In this document: one piece after another, positions 27,919 through 35,368 of the stretch
How positions within the stretch are numbered: the stretch's first letter is position 1
How the letters are laid out: each line of letters opens with the position of its first letter
NCBI GenBank assembly: GCA_017646885.1
Contig: JAGCLR010000230.1
Span: 73,954-137,953, forward strand
Length of the DNA stretch: 64,000 bases
Direction: 5' to 3'
Source: Methanobrevibacter sp.
GTDB taxonomy: Archaea; Methanobacteriota; Methanobacteria; Methanobacteriales; Methanobacteriaceae
Notes under the pieces: model-generated
What the model was told of the DNA's origin: nothing
Database searches by the model: none
The model's input: only the letters and a program-made list of their open reading frames with translations
Position numbers and translations under genes: made by a program

Positions 27919-28236
27919 ATGGCAGAGTTTTGGATGTGTTTCGGTGTAATGGGACTGGTTGGAGTTCCTGCCATTTTACTGTTTGCCCTTGGTGGTGCTG
28001 ATGCGGTTCATAGAATAGGTGGTTCGGCTATGGTGTTAGCCTTTTGGCTGTTGATTTCGGTTGCGATGGTTGCCGAAGCGAAGTGGGATGCTGAAACATG
28101 GAACAACGGCATTTGCTCCGTGTGTGAGGGTGAATACAAGTTCAGCGGTGCGACTAAATACCGCACTTCTCATCACTATTATTACACCTGCGACAACTGC
28201 GACCATACCATTGAATTAAATTCTTTGATGAAATAA
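27919..28236 (+). CDS. Membrane protein with zinc ribbon (105 aa)
   Basis: Two transmembrane segments (residues 4-25 and 34-52), then CSVCEGEYKF ... CDNCDHT, a Cys4 ribbon on the C-terminal side. Same plan as the protein at 18658. Confidence 0.75.
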   Translation: MAEFWMCFGVMGLVGVPAILLFALGGADAVHRIGGSAMVLAFWLLISVAMVAEAKWDAETWNNGICSVCEGEYKFSGATKYRTSHHYYYTCDNCDHTIELNSLMK

Positions 28237-28247
28237 TGGAAAAGGGG

Positions 28248-28276
28248 TTGACAAACCCCTTCTCCTATGGTATACT
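28248..28276 (+). promoter_or_regulatory. Early promoter with hairpin around the -35
   Basis: TTGACA 28248-28253, 17 bp, TATACT 28271-28276; AAGGGGTT/AACCCCTT overlaps it. Confidence 0.85.
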
Positions 28277-28303
28277 TTAGATACAACAAAGGAGATGAGT
28301 TGA

Positions 28304-28582
28304 ATGAAATTAAAGAAAAATGAACGACTGTTTAACTATGAAGGTCGTAGATTTAAGGTTACTGTAAAGCCCAACGGCATTTCCGGTATGGCTTGCGCTT
28401 TCGTAGAAGAGTTCCGCCCCAAGGCAAAAATCTTCAAGTGGAAGTGGCATGATAGCTTCGACTTTTGGATTGATGACTATGAGAGCATTGAGGATGGCGC
28501 TCGTACCATGGTGGCTAAAGTCCTGTCCGCTGAAAAGGACGCTTTGGAACTCCGAAAAAAATGGCAAGAGTTTGAAAATTAA
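28304..28582 (+). CDS. Early protein (92 aa)
   Basis: Beta-rich N-terminus (RFKVTVKPNGISGMACAFV), Trp cluster (FKWKWHDSFDFW), C-terminal helix. No family. Confidence 0.72.
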   Translation: MKLKKNERLFNYEGRRFKVTVKPNGISGMACAFVEEFRPKAKIFKWKWHDSFDFWIDDYESIEDGARTMVAKVLSAEKDALELRKKWQEFEN

Positions 28583-28585
28583 CTA

Positions 28586-28614
28586 TTGACAAATTTTTAA
28601 AAATTTGTTATAAT
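28586..28614 (+). promoter_or_regulatory. Early promoter for the gene at 28646
   Basis: TTGACA 28586-28591, 17 bp, TATAAT 28609-28614. Confidence 0.85.
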
Positions 28615-28645
28615 TATTATAGAAAATAAGAAAGGGATTGATACT

Positions 28646-29122
28646 ATGGATTATCAGTTTTTGCTCGTATTCGTTGGCTTGTCCATCGTCAATGTGGTTT
28701 TCTCTACCATCCGCTCTATCGTTACTATCAGCGGCAGTAAAGCCGTGGCAAGTTTGATTTCCGGCGGTTACTTCGCATTTTACAATGTAATGATGATTTA
28801 CACGGTTGCCGATTTCCCCATGTGGCAGAAGTGCGTGATTACTTTTGTGTGTAATGTGGTCGGCGTGTGGTTCGTCAAGTGGGGCGAGGAAAAGGCACGC
28901 AAGGACAAGCTATGGAAAGTGGAAGCAACTGTCAAGCCTTGTGAGTTTGAAGCAATCAAGACTTATTGCGAAGTTGCCGACCTACCTTTCTCTTACATTG
29001 ACATTGACAAATACATGCTGTTTAACTTCTACTGTGCAACACAGAAAGAAAGTGCTATCGTGAAAGACCTTTTGGACAAGCACAACGCAAAGTATTTTGT
29101 CACCGAAAGCAAGACCCTGTAA
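28646..29122 (+). CDS. UPF0316/DUF5698-like membrane protein (158 aa)
   Basis: Three transmembrane helices (residues 4-25, 35-57, 62-82) with the IVNVVFSTIRSIVTISGSK pattern of the YebE/UPF0316 family, then a soluble DUF2179-like alpha/beta domain (CEFEAIKTYCEVADLPFSY). Function of the family is unknown; in cells the soluble domain may sense a ligand. Confidence 0.68.
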   Translation: MDYQFLLVFVGLSIVNVVFSTIRSIVTISGSKAVASLISGGYFAFYNVMMIYTVADFPMWQKCVITFVCNVVGVWFVKWGEEKARKDKLWKVEATVKPCEFEAIKTYCEVADLPFSYIDIDKYMLFNFYCATQKESAIVKDLLDKHNAKYFVTESKTL

Positions 29123-29130
29123 AAAGGGTC

Positions 29131-29159
29131 TTGACTTTCTCCTCAACCTGTGCTATAAT
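29131..29159 (+). promoter_or_regulatory. Early promoter for the gene at 29195
   Basis: TTGACT 29131-29136, 17 bp, TATAAT 29154-29159. Confidence 0.82.
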
Positions 29160-29194
29160 AAAGACAATCCAAGAGAAAGAAAGGTATTGATACT

Positions 29195-29332
29195 ATGAAG
29201 AAGATTATCGTCTGCGAGAAGAATCCTACTGCCGCTTGCTACTACAAGATTCTGCGATTCCTGCTTGAGCACGCAACTCGTAAGGAAATCGAAGGGTATC
29301 TGGATGAACTGGAAAATGATTTTGAGCAGTGA
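29195..29332 (+). CDS. Early protein (45 aa)
   Basis: Short helical protein (ILRFLLEHATRKEIEGYLDEL); AAAGG ribosome site and own promoter support it. Confidence 0.65.
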   Translation: MKKIIVCEKNPTAACYYKILRFLLEHATRKEIEGYLDELENDFEQ

Positions 29333-29351
29333 AAACTGCTCAAAATTTTGT
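29320..29351 (+). terminator. Terminator
   Basis: TTTTGAGCAGT / ACTGCTCAAAA stem spanning the stop codon, U-rich tail. Confidence 0.82.
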
Positions 29352-29363
29352 TTATTTTAACTA

Positions 29364-29460
29364 TTGACAAATTGCCGAAAATGTGATACAATTGCGCGGC
29401 CCGCGCACGACCAACGCGGGCCGAAATTCCATTATACCACAGGGCCAGCATTTTTGTCAA
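29364..29460. promoter_or_regulatory. Palindrome/facing-promoter cassette 4
   Basis: Rightward TTGACA 29364-29369, 17 bp, TACAAT 29387-29392; palindrome CGGCCCGCG (29397-29405)/CGCGGGCCG (29415-29423); leftward TTGACA 29460-29455, 18 bp, TATAAT 29436-29431. Confidence 0.8.
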
Positions 29461-29518
29461 TAGTTTTTTTATACAAATTTACACATTATTTTTTCCCGTA
29501 TTTTGTACATTCTACCTA

Positions 29519-29742
29519 TTGAAATCCATGCGCCTATCTGCTATACTATAATTGTTCCAAGGGAGGGCGACCTCTCAAGGCTCAAAAAAAACTTTGAAAA
29601 AGTTAAAAAAAGGGCTTGACAAACCCAACCTCCCATGGTATAATGAGAATGTACCAAGGGAGAGGAAATGGAAAGGCTCTCAAAAAAAACTTTAAAAAAG
29701 TTGAAAAAAAGTCTTGACAAACCGCCAACCCTGTGGTACAAT
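29519..29742 (+). promoter_or_regulatory. Three stacked promoters for the gene at 29793
   Basis: TTGAAA 29519/TATACT 29542-29547; TTGACA 29616/TATAAT 29639-29644; TTGACA 29714/TACAAT 29737-29742, each with 17-bp spacing. Between them lie two similar leaders starting CAAGGGAG and ending in AAACTTT/AAAAAGTT hairpins. Confidence 0.8.
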
Positions 29743-29792
29743 AAAGATACAAAAAGGGTAGCGACCTACCGCCAAAGAAAGGAATTGATACT

Positions 29793-30146
29793 ATGAAGAA
29801 GATTACTAAGCGTGAGCGTTTTGAGTCCCTGCTGACCCTGTCCCAGGTTCAGGCTGACCCCGGCATGGTTGAGTTTATCAATCACGAGTTGGAGTTGCTC
29901 GCCAAGAAGAACTCTTCCGAGAAGAAGCCTACCGCTCAGCAGGTGGCTAACGAAGCCATCAAGCAGGCTATCGTGGATGGTATGGAGCGTGACCACTTCT
30001 ACACCATCACCGACATTCAGAAGAATGTCCCCGAGTGTGCCGAACTGTCCAACCAGAAGATTACCGCTCTGGTTCGCCAGCTGAAAGAGGACGGTCTGGT
30101 GGTCAAGACCGAGGATAAGCGCAAGTCTTATTTCTCTCTGGCTTGA
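29793..30146 (+). CDS. Winged-helix regulator family, copy 2 (117 aa)
   Basis: Close paralogue of 26644-27000 (KKITKRERFESLL, ELELLAKKNSSEKKPTA, LSNQKITALVRQLKEDGLV, KRKSYF). Probably a DNA-binding early regulator; the triple promoter implies high or tightly timed expression. Confidence 0.8.
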   Translation: MKKITKRERFESLLTLSQVQADPGMVEFINHELELLAKKNSSEKKPTAQQVANEAIKQAIVDGMERDHFYTITDIQKNVPECAELSNQKITALVRQLKEDGLVVKTEDKRKSYFSLA

Positions 30147-30194
30147 GCCGTGCCGAGTGGGGGAAGAAATTCCCCCACTCCCCAAAATTGGGGG

Positions 30195-30223
30195 TTGACA
30201 AACTCCCTCCCATGTGATACAAT
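30195..30223 (+). promoter_or_regulatory. Early promoter for the gene at 30255
   Basis: TTGACA 30195-30200, 17 bp, TACAAT 30218-30223. Confidence 0.82.
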
Positions 30224-30254
30224 GGTTACAGTAAAGGAAAGGAGTTGACCCCAA

Positions 30255-30656
30255 ATGGCAAAGCCTACAAAGTCCCAGTTGGAAGCCATGCGCAAACTGG
30301 GCATGACCGAGGAAGAGATTGCCGATGTTATCAAGAGTGACGAGGCAATCGACAAGGGTGAAAAGCTCTTTGAGCTGACCGCTGAACAGGAGAAAGCCAG
30401 TAAACAGGCGCGCAATTCCGGCACACGCAAAGCACCCACGGTCTATAAACTGGACAACGCAGAGGGCAAGCGAAGCCGTAAGGAAAACCCCACAAAAGCG
30501 GGAATTATCGCAGAAATCGCCAAGTTTTTGGCAGAAAATAGCGAAAATGCTTGCGAAAATGTGGAAATCACCAACAAAGAGCGACAGATTGCGTTCAAAA
30601 TTGGTGAAAATGCCTACGAACTGACCCTTGTGCAGAAGCGCAAGCCGAAAAACTGA
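30255..30656 (+). CDS. Partner protein of the duplicated module, copy 2 (133 aa)
   Basis: Paralogue of 27088-27450 (LEAMRKLGMTEEEIADVIKSDEAIDKGEKLFEL; PTVYKLDNAEGKRS). C-terminal half has diverged. Ends at a terminator (30661-30688). Confidence 0.78.
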   Translation: MAKPTKSQLEAMRKLGMTEEEIADVIKSDEAIDKGEKLFELTAEQEKASKQARNSGTRKAPTVYKLDNAEGKRSRKENPTKAGIIAEIAKFLAENSENACENVEITNKERQIAFKIGENAYELTLVQKRKPKN

Positions 30657-30657
30657 A

Positions 30658-30688
30658 TAAAACCGCCCTTAATTGGGCGGTTTTCTTA
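30658..30688 (+). terminator. Terminator
   Basis: AACCGCCC/GGGCGGTT stem with TTTTCTT. Confidence 0.88.
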
Positions 30689-30707
30689 AAAAAATTCAAA
30701 AAATCTA

Positions 30708-30736
30708 TTGACAAACCACAAACCTTGTGCTATAAT
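30708..30736 (+). promoter_or_regulatory. Early promoter for the gene at 30797
   Basis: TTGACA 30708-30713, 17 bp, TATAAT 30731-30736. Confidence 0.85.
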
Positions 30737-30796
30737 AGCCTTACAGTTAAGGAAGCGATGGCAAGCCTTAATTGAACTTTGAAAGGAATTGATGTT

Positions 30797-31477
30797 ATGA
30801 AAATCACTATGTTCGCAACGATGTCCGAGGTTCGAGAGTTCACCAACAGCACCGAGTATTCTTTCCACGATGTAAATCTGGCTCAGATTTACGCTCTGTA
30901 TGAGATGGCAGGTTGGACACGCTCCATGATTGCCAACCATCTGGGCTATGCGGTCAGTACAGTTTCCACCAAGAGACATTACATGTGGGATTATGCAGAA
31001 CTGGCCGAGTTCCTGTTCGGCGATGGGGATTCTGTCGAGGTGGTCGAAGTTGAGAAAGTGACCGTTGCGGTTGAACCTGCTACTCTGTACCGCCGTTTTA
31101 AGGACGGCAGACCTGCGGTGGCTATGGAGTTCATGCCTGAGTGTGGCGCAAACATCAAGGACGGACAGGCGGTTTATTTCTTCAAGTTCTACAACGAAAC
31201 CACTTTGGAGTTCAACAAGGTTGGCACTTCTGCCAAGGATGTGGTTACCCGTCTGCGTGATGAAATTGGCGAGTATTCCAAAAAGTTTGACATTCGCCGT
31301 GTGGAGATTCACCGCATTTTGAATTGCGGAAACCGCCCTGCTGAGGGAGCAGAAAGCGCCCTGCGTGCCGAACTGATTCGACAGTATCCCAATGCTTTCC
31401 GCAAGAATGACCGATTTTTCGATGTGGACATTGACCCCAAGGTTTTCGATGAAATCATGCGAGGGTATTTTGGTTAA
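30797..31477 (+). CDS. HTH protein with GIY-YIG-like C-terminal domain (226 aa)
   Basis: Residues 27-60 form a resolvase/sigma-like HTH (LYEMAGWTRSMIANHLGYAVSTVS). The C-terminal half (FFKFYNETTLEFNKVGTSAK, then DVVTRLRDEIGEY and AESALRAELIRQYPNAF) resembles GIY-YIG or T5orf172-type nuclease folds, with the first Tyr pair replaced. Could be a regulator or endonuclease; catalytic residues are not certain. Confidence 0.6.
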   Translation: MKITMFATMSEVREFTNSTEYSFHDVNLAQIYALYEMAGWTRSMIANHLGYAVSTVSTKRHYMWDYAELAEFLFGDGDSVEVVEVEKVTVAVEPATLYRRFKDGRPAVAMEFMPECGANIKDGQAVYFFKFYNETTLEFNKVGTSAKDVVTRLRDEIGEYSKKFDIRRVEIHRILNCGNRPAEGAESALRAELIRQYPNAFRKNDRFFDVDIDPKVFDEIMRGYFG

Positions 31478-31485
31478 AATGCACA

Positions 31486-31520
31486 AAGTCACTTCCCTTT
31501 TGTGGGAAGTGACTTTTTTG
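31486..31520 (+). terminator. Terminator
   Basis: 12-bp stem AAGTCACTTCCC/GGGAAGTGACTT with T6. Confidence 0.92.
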
Positions 31521-31534
31521 TATAAAATTACCTA

Positions 31535-31630
31535 TTGACAAAATTAAAAAACTGTAGTATAATCGGCGGCCCCTTCACGTGCGCGCGGGGCCGAATTTTC
31601 AGTATACTACAACCTCTACCAATTTGTCAA
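31535..31630. promoter_or_regulatory. Palindrome/facing-promoter cassette 5
   Basis: Rightward TTGACA 31535-31540, 17 bp, TATAAT 31558-31563; palindrome CGGCCCC (31567-31573)/GGGGCCG (31587-31593); leftward TTGACA 31630-31625, 18 bp, TATACT 31606-31601. Confidence 0.8.
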
Positions 31631-31675
31631 GAGAAAAGTTGAAAATATTTTTTTTAATTATTTTTCCCAAAATGC

Positions 31676-31704
31676 TTGACTTCCTGTGGGATGTGTGGTA
31701 TATT
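31676..31704 (+). promoter_or_regulatory. Early promoter with long structured leader
   Basis: TTGACT 31676-31681, 17 bp, TATATT 31699-31704. Confidence 0.75.
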
Positions 31705-31709
31705 AGTAT

Positions 31710-31890
31710 TACAAAAGGCGAGGGAACGGCAAAGCCGAAGTGGTGTGACCCACGAGAGTCAGTAAGACCGATTCCCCATGACCCGACCGCACGGTCGCTC
31801 CGTTGTGCGGTATACAAATGTGAACCAATCCCGAGGGTGTATTAGGGACTAGGCGGAGTGAAACCCAGCTAATTTTTAAAAGGAAGTGTA
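31710..31890 (+). ncRNA. Structured 5' leader (about 180 nt)
   Basis: No gene inside. Hairpins ACGGCAAAGCCG, a long arm with CCGCAC...GTGCGG, and a GAGTCAGTAAGACC stretch reminiscent of a B12 box. May be a cis-regulatory RNA for the next gene; no known riboswitch is firmly matched. Confidence 0.4.
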
Positions 31891-31894
31891 TACT

Positions 31895-32113
31895 ATGAAA
31901 GAAAAACTGATTAAACTGTGGGAGCGCAAAGAGCGTTACATCGAGGATGCTACCGAACTGAAGAGCCGTGAAACCTTCTTCTCTCAGGCTTTCGGTGCAT
32001 TAGAAATGGCGCTTGCCATGATTGACAACTGGGAGCAGGAAGATGAACTGATTGCCCTGTGGAATGACGAATGGAAAGCAAGATTGGAGGAGAAAGTTTA
32101 TGGGAACCTGTGA
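31895..32113 (+). CDS. Early helical protein (72 aa)
   Basis: Charged, Trp-containing helices (LIKLWERKERYIEDATELK). ATG 31895 after AGGAAG. Overlaps the next gene by 14 bp. Confidence 0.7.
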   Translation: MKEKLIKLWERKERYIEDATELKSRETFFSQAFGALEMALAMIDNWEQEDELIALWNDEWKARLEEKVYGNL

Positions 32114-32342
32114 GCGTATTAACTGTGGTTACTACTGGAAAGAGGAGTGGGAGGACTTCCCCTCCTGTAAGTTCCACGGCTTCGGCCCTGCGCCCTGTGA
32201 GGTTGACGATGAATACGGCGAGGATGAGGAGGATGAAAACCCCAGTTGCGCCACCTGCGGAAATGCCGACCAGGATACCACCGACAAGGTGGCCTGCTGT
32301 AACTGTTGCGAGGATTACAGCTTCTATACGAGAGCCTTTTGA
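32100..32342 (+). CDS. Cys-rich acidic protein (80 aa)
   Basis: Ten Cys (CERINCGYY, SCKFHG, CATCG, CCNCCED): likely binds zinc. Strongly acidic middle. Terminator overlaps its end. Confidence 0.72.
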   Translation: MGTCERINCGYYWKEEWEDFPSCKFHGFGPAPCEVDDEYGEDEEDENPSCATCGNADQDTTDKVACCNCCEDYSFYTRAF

Positions 32343-32359
32343 GGCTCTCGTTTTTTTTG
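32329..32359 (+). terminator. Terminator
   Basis: ACGAGAGCC/GGCTCTCGT stem with T8, overlapping the stop codon. Confidence 0.9.
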
Positions 32360-32373
32360 TGCGGTTTTACCTA

Positions 32374-32442
32374 TTGACAAGCCAGCCTCAATGTGGTATA
32401 ATAGTAGTGGGTCAACGGGCCCTCGACGGCAGGCAGGGCCCG
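32374..32442. promoter_or_regulatory. Palindrome cassette 6 (one-sided)
   Basis: Rightward TTGACA 32374-32379, 17 bp, TATAAT 32397-32402, then palindrome CGGGCCCT (32416-32423)/AGGGCCCG (32435-32442). No leftward promoter follows. Confidence 0.7.
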
Positions 32443-32568
32443 ATTTCCCGACCGGACACCCCATATGCAATTTTTCAAATACTTCTAGCGACTTTTCATA
32501 TACGCCCGGTTTTCCCGTAAAGTACCTGGCCCCGCCGGACCGACCGGTTCGCCATATGCGCTCTTAAT

Positions 32569-32652
32569 TTGACATATGTTAAAAAATATGTTATTATATT
32601 AAAAAAAGACTTTTTTAAACGGCTTGACTTTTATAAAAAAATATGTTATAAT
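32569..32652 (+). promoter_or_regulatory. Two tandem promoters before a possible small RNA
   Basis: TTGACA 32569-32574/TATTAT 32592-32597 and TTGACT 32624-32629/TATAAT 32647-32652, both 17-bp spaced. The 15-mer CCGACCGGTTCGCCA occurs on each side (32540-32554, 32672-32686). Confidence 0.75.
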
Positions 32653-32658
32653 GAGATA

Positions 32659-32775
32659 GAGAAGTGAGGGGCCGACCGGTTCGCCAATAAATCTCAGAAA
32701 AACGAAACTCTCCCTTGCTCTTTGATATGAGCTAGGGTATTCCAGAAGCCAAAATTTCGGGCTTTTATTGCCTCA
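32659..32775 (+). ncRNA. Possible small RNA
   Basis: Between the promoter at 32624 and a weak AGCC/GGCTTTTATT hairpin (32748-32771). GTGAGG near its start can pair with CCTCAC at 32771-32776. No reading frame with a ribosome site. Confidence 0.4.
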
Positions 32776-32806
32776 CCTTACTCTATATTCAGGCGAAGAA
32801 ATTTGC

Positions 32807-32835
32807 TTGACATTTTCAAAAAAATATGTTATAAT
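32807..32835 (+). promoter_or_regulatory. Promoter for the gene at 32866
   Basis: TTGACA 32807-32812, 17 bp, TATAAT 32830-32835. Confidence 0.85.
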
Positions 32836-32865
32836 TATTATAGAAAATCAAAGGAGGACATATAT

Positions 32866-33285
32866 ATGTTTGATGAAAAGACTATTCTCGCTAGACTGCA
32901 GAACGGCGAGGATGCTCAGTCTATCGCTAATGAGATGGCTGACATGATTAATAAGGCTAATAAGATGTATGCTGACGAGCTGGCCAAGGCCGAAGAGGCT
33001 AAGCGTGCTGAGGAGCGTAAGAAGGCTCTGGAGCTCCAGAAGACAGCAGACCTACAGGATATTCTGGACCAGTTCGCTGCTTGGTTCCAGGAGTACTACA
33101 ACATTGATGCCGGCGACGAGTTGAAGGCTGAGTCTGTCTTGGAGGTTATTGATGGTCTCCAGGAGTATATGGATGCTCTTAAGGGTCTTGAGATGGCATT
33201 CGGCAAGAAGCCTGCCGTTAAGGTAGTCAAGAAGGCTAGCGCAGACGATACAATTAACCAGTTCTTAAAGCAGATGGGCTGGTAA
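32866..33285 (+). CDS. Coiled-coil protein (139 aa)
   Basis: Long Ala/Glu/Lys helix (residues 25-70, ADELAKAEEAKRAEERKKAL) then an acidic alpha domain and basic C-terminus. AAAGGAGG before ATG 32866, strong codon bias, terminator after. Function unknown. Confidence 0.75.
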   Translation: MFDEKTILARLQNGEDAQSIANEMADMINKANKMYADELAKAEEAKRAEERKKALELQKTADLQDILDQFAAWFQEYYNIDAGDELKAESVLEVIDGLQEYMDALKGLEMAFGKKPAVKVVKKASADDTINQFLKQMGW

Positions 33286-33290
33286 ATAAG

Positions 33291-33326
33291 AAAAAACCCT
33301 AGGATGAAAATCCTAGGGTTTTCTTT
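33291..33326 (+). terminator. Terminator
   Basis: AAAACCCTAGGAT/ATCCTAGGGTTTT stem, U-rich tail. Confidence 0.9.
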
Positions 33327-33425
33327 TTAGCGATGACGGTGACGGGAAAATGGTTCTGGGTGTCTGGGACCGGTCGGGCCACCACTCACTCCTCATTTAT
33401 CACATTTTTCTCAACCTCTTATATT

Positions 33426-33833
33426 TTATGCTTCCAGTAGAGCAAAAAACTGGTCAACTACAGTAGAATATTTGCCGAAATCGATATCCTGCTTCACAAG
33501 CTCTTCATACGAAGCAACGGTCATTTGACCCTCTTGAGTCGCTTTAACCTCTTCAACAAACTTCTTATCCCACATACTATTCCCTGCCGTAAAAGTTAAC
33601 TTCTTCTCATCACTAGTATTAATCTTTACTTCAACATAATAAGGCTGCTCATCATATCTATCTTTAACATGAGTGCCATCATAAGTGCCAATAATCTTAT
33701 TCTTCTACACCATTATTCCATCAATAATGAAAATCTGCTTACCATTATCATTACCTCTATCATAACAGTCCTTCCACTCTACATTAGTACAAGTATAGCA
33801 AGGAACACCATTATATTTACCAATGTTTTTCAT
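33426..33833 (-). CDS. Hypothetical protein with one recoded TAG (135 aa)
   Basis: Frame from ATG 33833 to TAA 33426-33428 through one TAG (IMV-TAG-KNKI, residue 44). Begins MKNIGKYNGVPCYTC; beta-rich N-terminus, helical C-terminus. Behind AAAGGAAA and a leader with repeated GAAATGAAAA. Not visible as one frame in the standard code. Confidence 0.75.
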
Positions 33834-33907
33834 TTCATTTTTCCTTTCCGATTTTCATTTCATTTTTTGAAATCGAATTTTCATTTCATTTTTCATAATT
33901 AAATTAT

Positions 33908-33936
33908 AACATATTTAATTTGAATTTTCAAATGAA
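33908..33936 (-). promoter_or_regulatory. Leftward promoter for 33426-33833
   Basis: Minus strand TTGAAA then 17 bp then TATAAT just upstream of the leader; box coordinates good to a few bases. Confidence 0.65.
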
Positions 33937-34059
33937 TATTACAAAAGGTTCCCTCGCTTTATCTCCCAAGGCGCGGAGCGCCCAATTAAATTTTCGTACG
34001 GGCGAAGCACGTACAAAATTTACCCATTTTACATTAACATTATCATTTACATTAACATT

Positions 34060-34495
34060 TACATTGTTTTTGTTTTTTTTGTTTTTTTGGTATTTTGGTA
34101 AACATTTACTTTTGTTTGTAAAATCTTTGGTAAAAATGTTTGTACGGTAAATGTTTACCAAAAACCTTATGAAAATGTTTGTAAAAATGTTTGTACGATT
34201 TTCAAATGAAAATTAGAATTTGCTCCATAGATCGTCCTTATCGGCTTCAGTTTTTACAAACGAATCGGCTTCCTACAAAATTACCAAATTTTCGTTTTTT
34301 GTACTTTTTGTTTTTTGGTAAACATCTATTTTTGTTTGTACACTTTTTGGTAAACATTCAGAATTTTGGTAAAATGTTTGTACGGGCGACTCATCGGGAA
34401 TTCTTGGTGTTCCGTTCTACAAAGAATTTGTTTGTACGTTGGTAAAACTGTTTGTATTTTGGTAAACATCTAAATTTTTTGGTAAAATTGCCGTT
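34060..34495. repeat. Iteron-like repeats TTTGGTAAACAT / GTTTGTACG
   Basis: At least six GGTAAA(C/A)AT and six (A)TGTTTGTACG-type units in either order, spaced irregularly, some as direct pairs (34170-34198). They partly overlap the extended frame of the HTH gene, whose product might bind them. Confidence 0.65.
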
Positions 34496-34917
34496 TCGGT
34501 GCCTCTCTACTGCATCAACTCTGGATATTGCGTACGGATTAGTCCCATACGGTAGCTGACAGTTTGCTGGGAAATGTGTAGTCTTTCGGCAATCTCTTTC
34601 TGTTTCATACCCTTTTGAAGCATTTCGGCAATCTCATCGAGCTTCATATCTTTTATCTTCTTGTTCTTTGAACCTTCTTTTCTATTCTCATATCTCTGAA
34701 CATTATGGTCATTAATAACTTTTGCCGGGGCCAGTAGCATATCAATCATCGCATCATCAGAGCTAATCTAACCAGTTAATACCAGTTCAATTGCCGAAAT
34801 CGCTAATTCGCCCGCCATATCGGGGTCAACAGCATACATTTTCTTGACTTGTTCAAATACACTACTCATAATTACGCCGCTACTTCTAACTTCCACATCA
34901 TTGAAACATTCAATCAT
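34213..34917 (-). CDS. HTH protein with repeat-encoded C-terminus (234 aa, four TAG codons)
   Basis: ATG 34917 overlaps the preceding stop (ATGATTGA). Residues 95-137 hold an HTH of sigma-region-4/response-regulator type (MLQKGMKQKEIAERLHISQQTVSYRMG). Three TAGs (one right after the HTH domain) and a fourth further on extend the frame through 98 codons of a repetitive stretch encoding VYQ-N/K-T and VQT units, to TAA 34213-34215. The extension may be real or may be the chance reading of an iteron array; the HTH domain is certain. Confidence 0.6.
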
Positions 34918-35101
34918 TGTAGCGACCTCCTCCCAATAAAGCATCAAATGCTTTTAAGAAGTCAGGAGTTTCTTCATATACCCAGCAATTAAAGCGTGGA
35001 TTATTTGGATTCTTCATTTCCACTAATGGAACGAATCCTTGTGTTTGAAGTGCGATATGCATCTTCAATGAATAAATAATTTTTACATTTTGATTTGACA
35101 T
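34910..35101 (-). CDS. DUF5659-like protein (63 aa)
   Basis: KIIYSLKMHIALQTQGFVPLVE then NPNNPRFNCWVYEETPDFLKAFDALL matches the short DUF5659 pattern of phage and Firmicutes proteins. Function unknown. Middle gene of a three-gene leftward operon of DNA-binding proteins. Confidence 0.75.
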   Translation of the reverse strand: MSNQNVKIIYSLKMHIALQTQGFVPLVEMKNPNNPRFNCWVYEETPDFLKAFDALLGGGRYND

Positions 35102-35116
35102 TTTGGTAAGCTCCTT

Positions 35117-35257
35117 TTAATTATTTTCAGTTTGATTTGCGATGAACTCTTTTATCGCACGACGAACAACTTGAGATACACTCAAATCATTCTCCTTCGC
35201 AAACTCTTGTAGAGCTTCCTTCTCTGTCTCTTCAATTCTAATTGAAATAGTTGCCAA
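35117..35257 (-). CDS. Ribbon-helix-helix (CopG-like) DNA-binding protein (46 aa)
   Basis: TTG start at 35257 behind AGAGGTGA. ATISIRIEETEKEAL strand-helix, then SVSQVVRRAIKEFI second helix: typical RHH repressor. Probably controls this small operon or nearby promoters. Confidence 0.82.
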   Translation of the reverse strand: MATISIRIEETEKEALQEFAKENDLSVSQVVRRAIKEFIANQTENN

Positions 35258-35368
35258 GATAATTCACCTCTTTCAATATTACTTGAAAATACAGACAAAT
35301 ACATTTACTTACTTTGTCCTACACAGTCTAAATAAAAAATATTAAAAATCCAATTAAATACAACTCAA

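Noticed and set aside
23506..31492. Minus-strand frames opposite early genes
   Set aside because: All lack ribosome sites and run antisense to genes with promoter and ribosome site on the plus strand.
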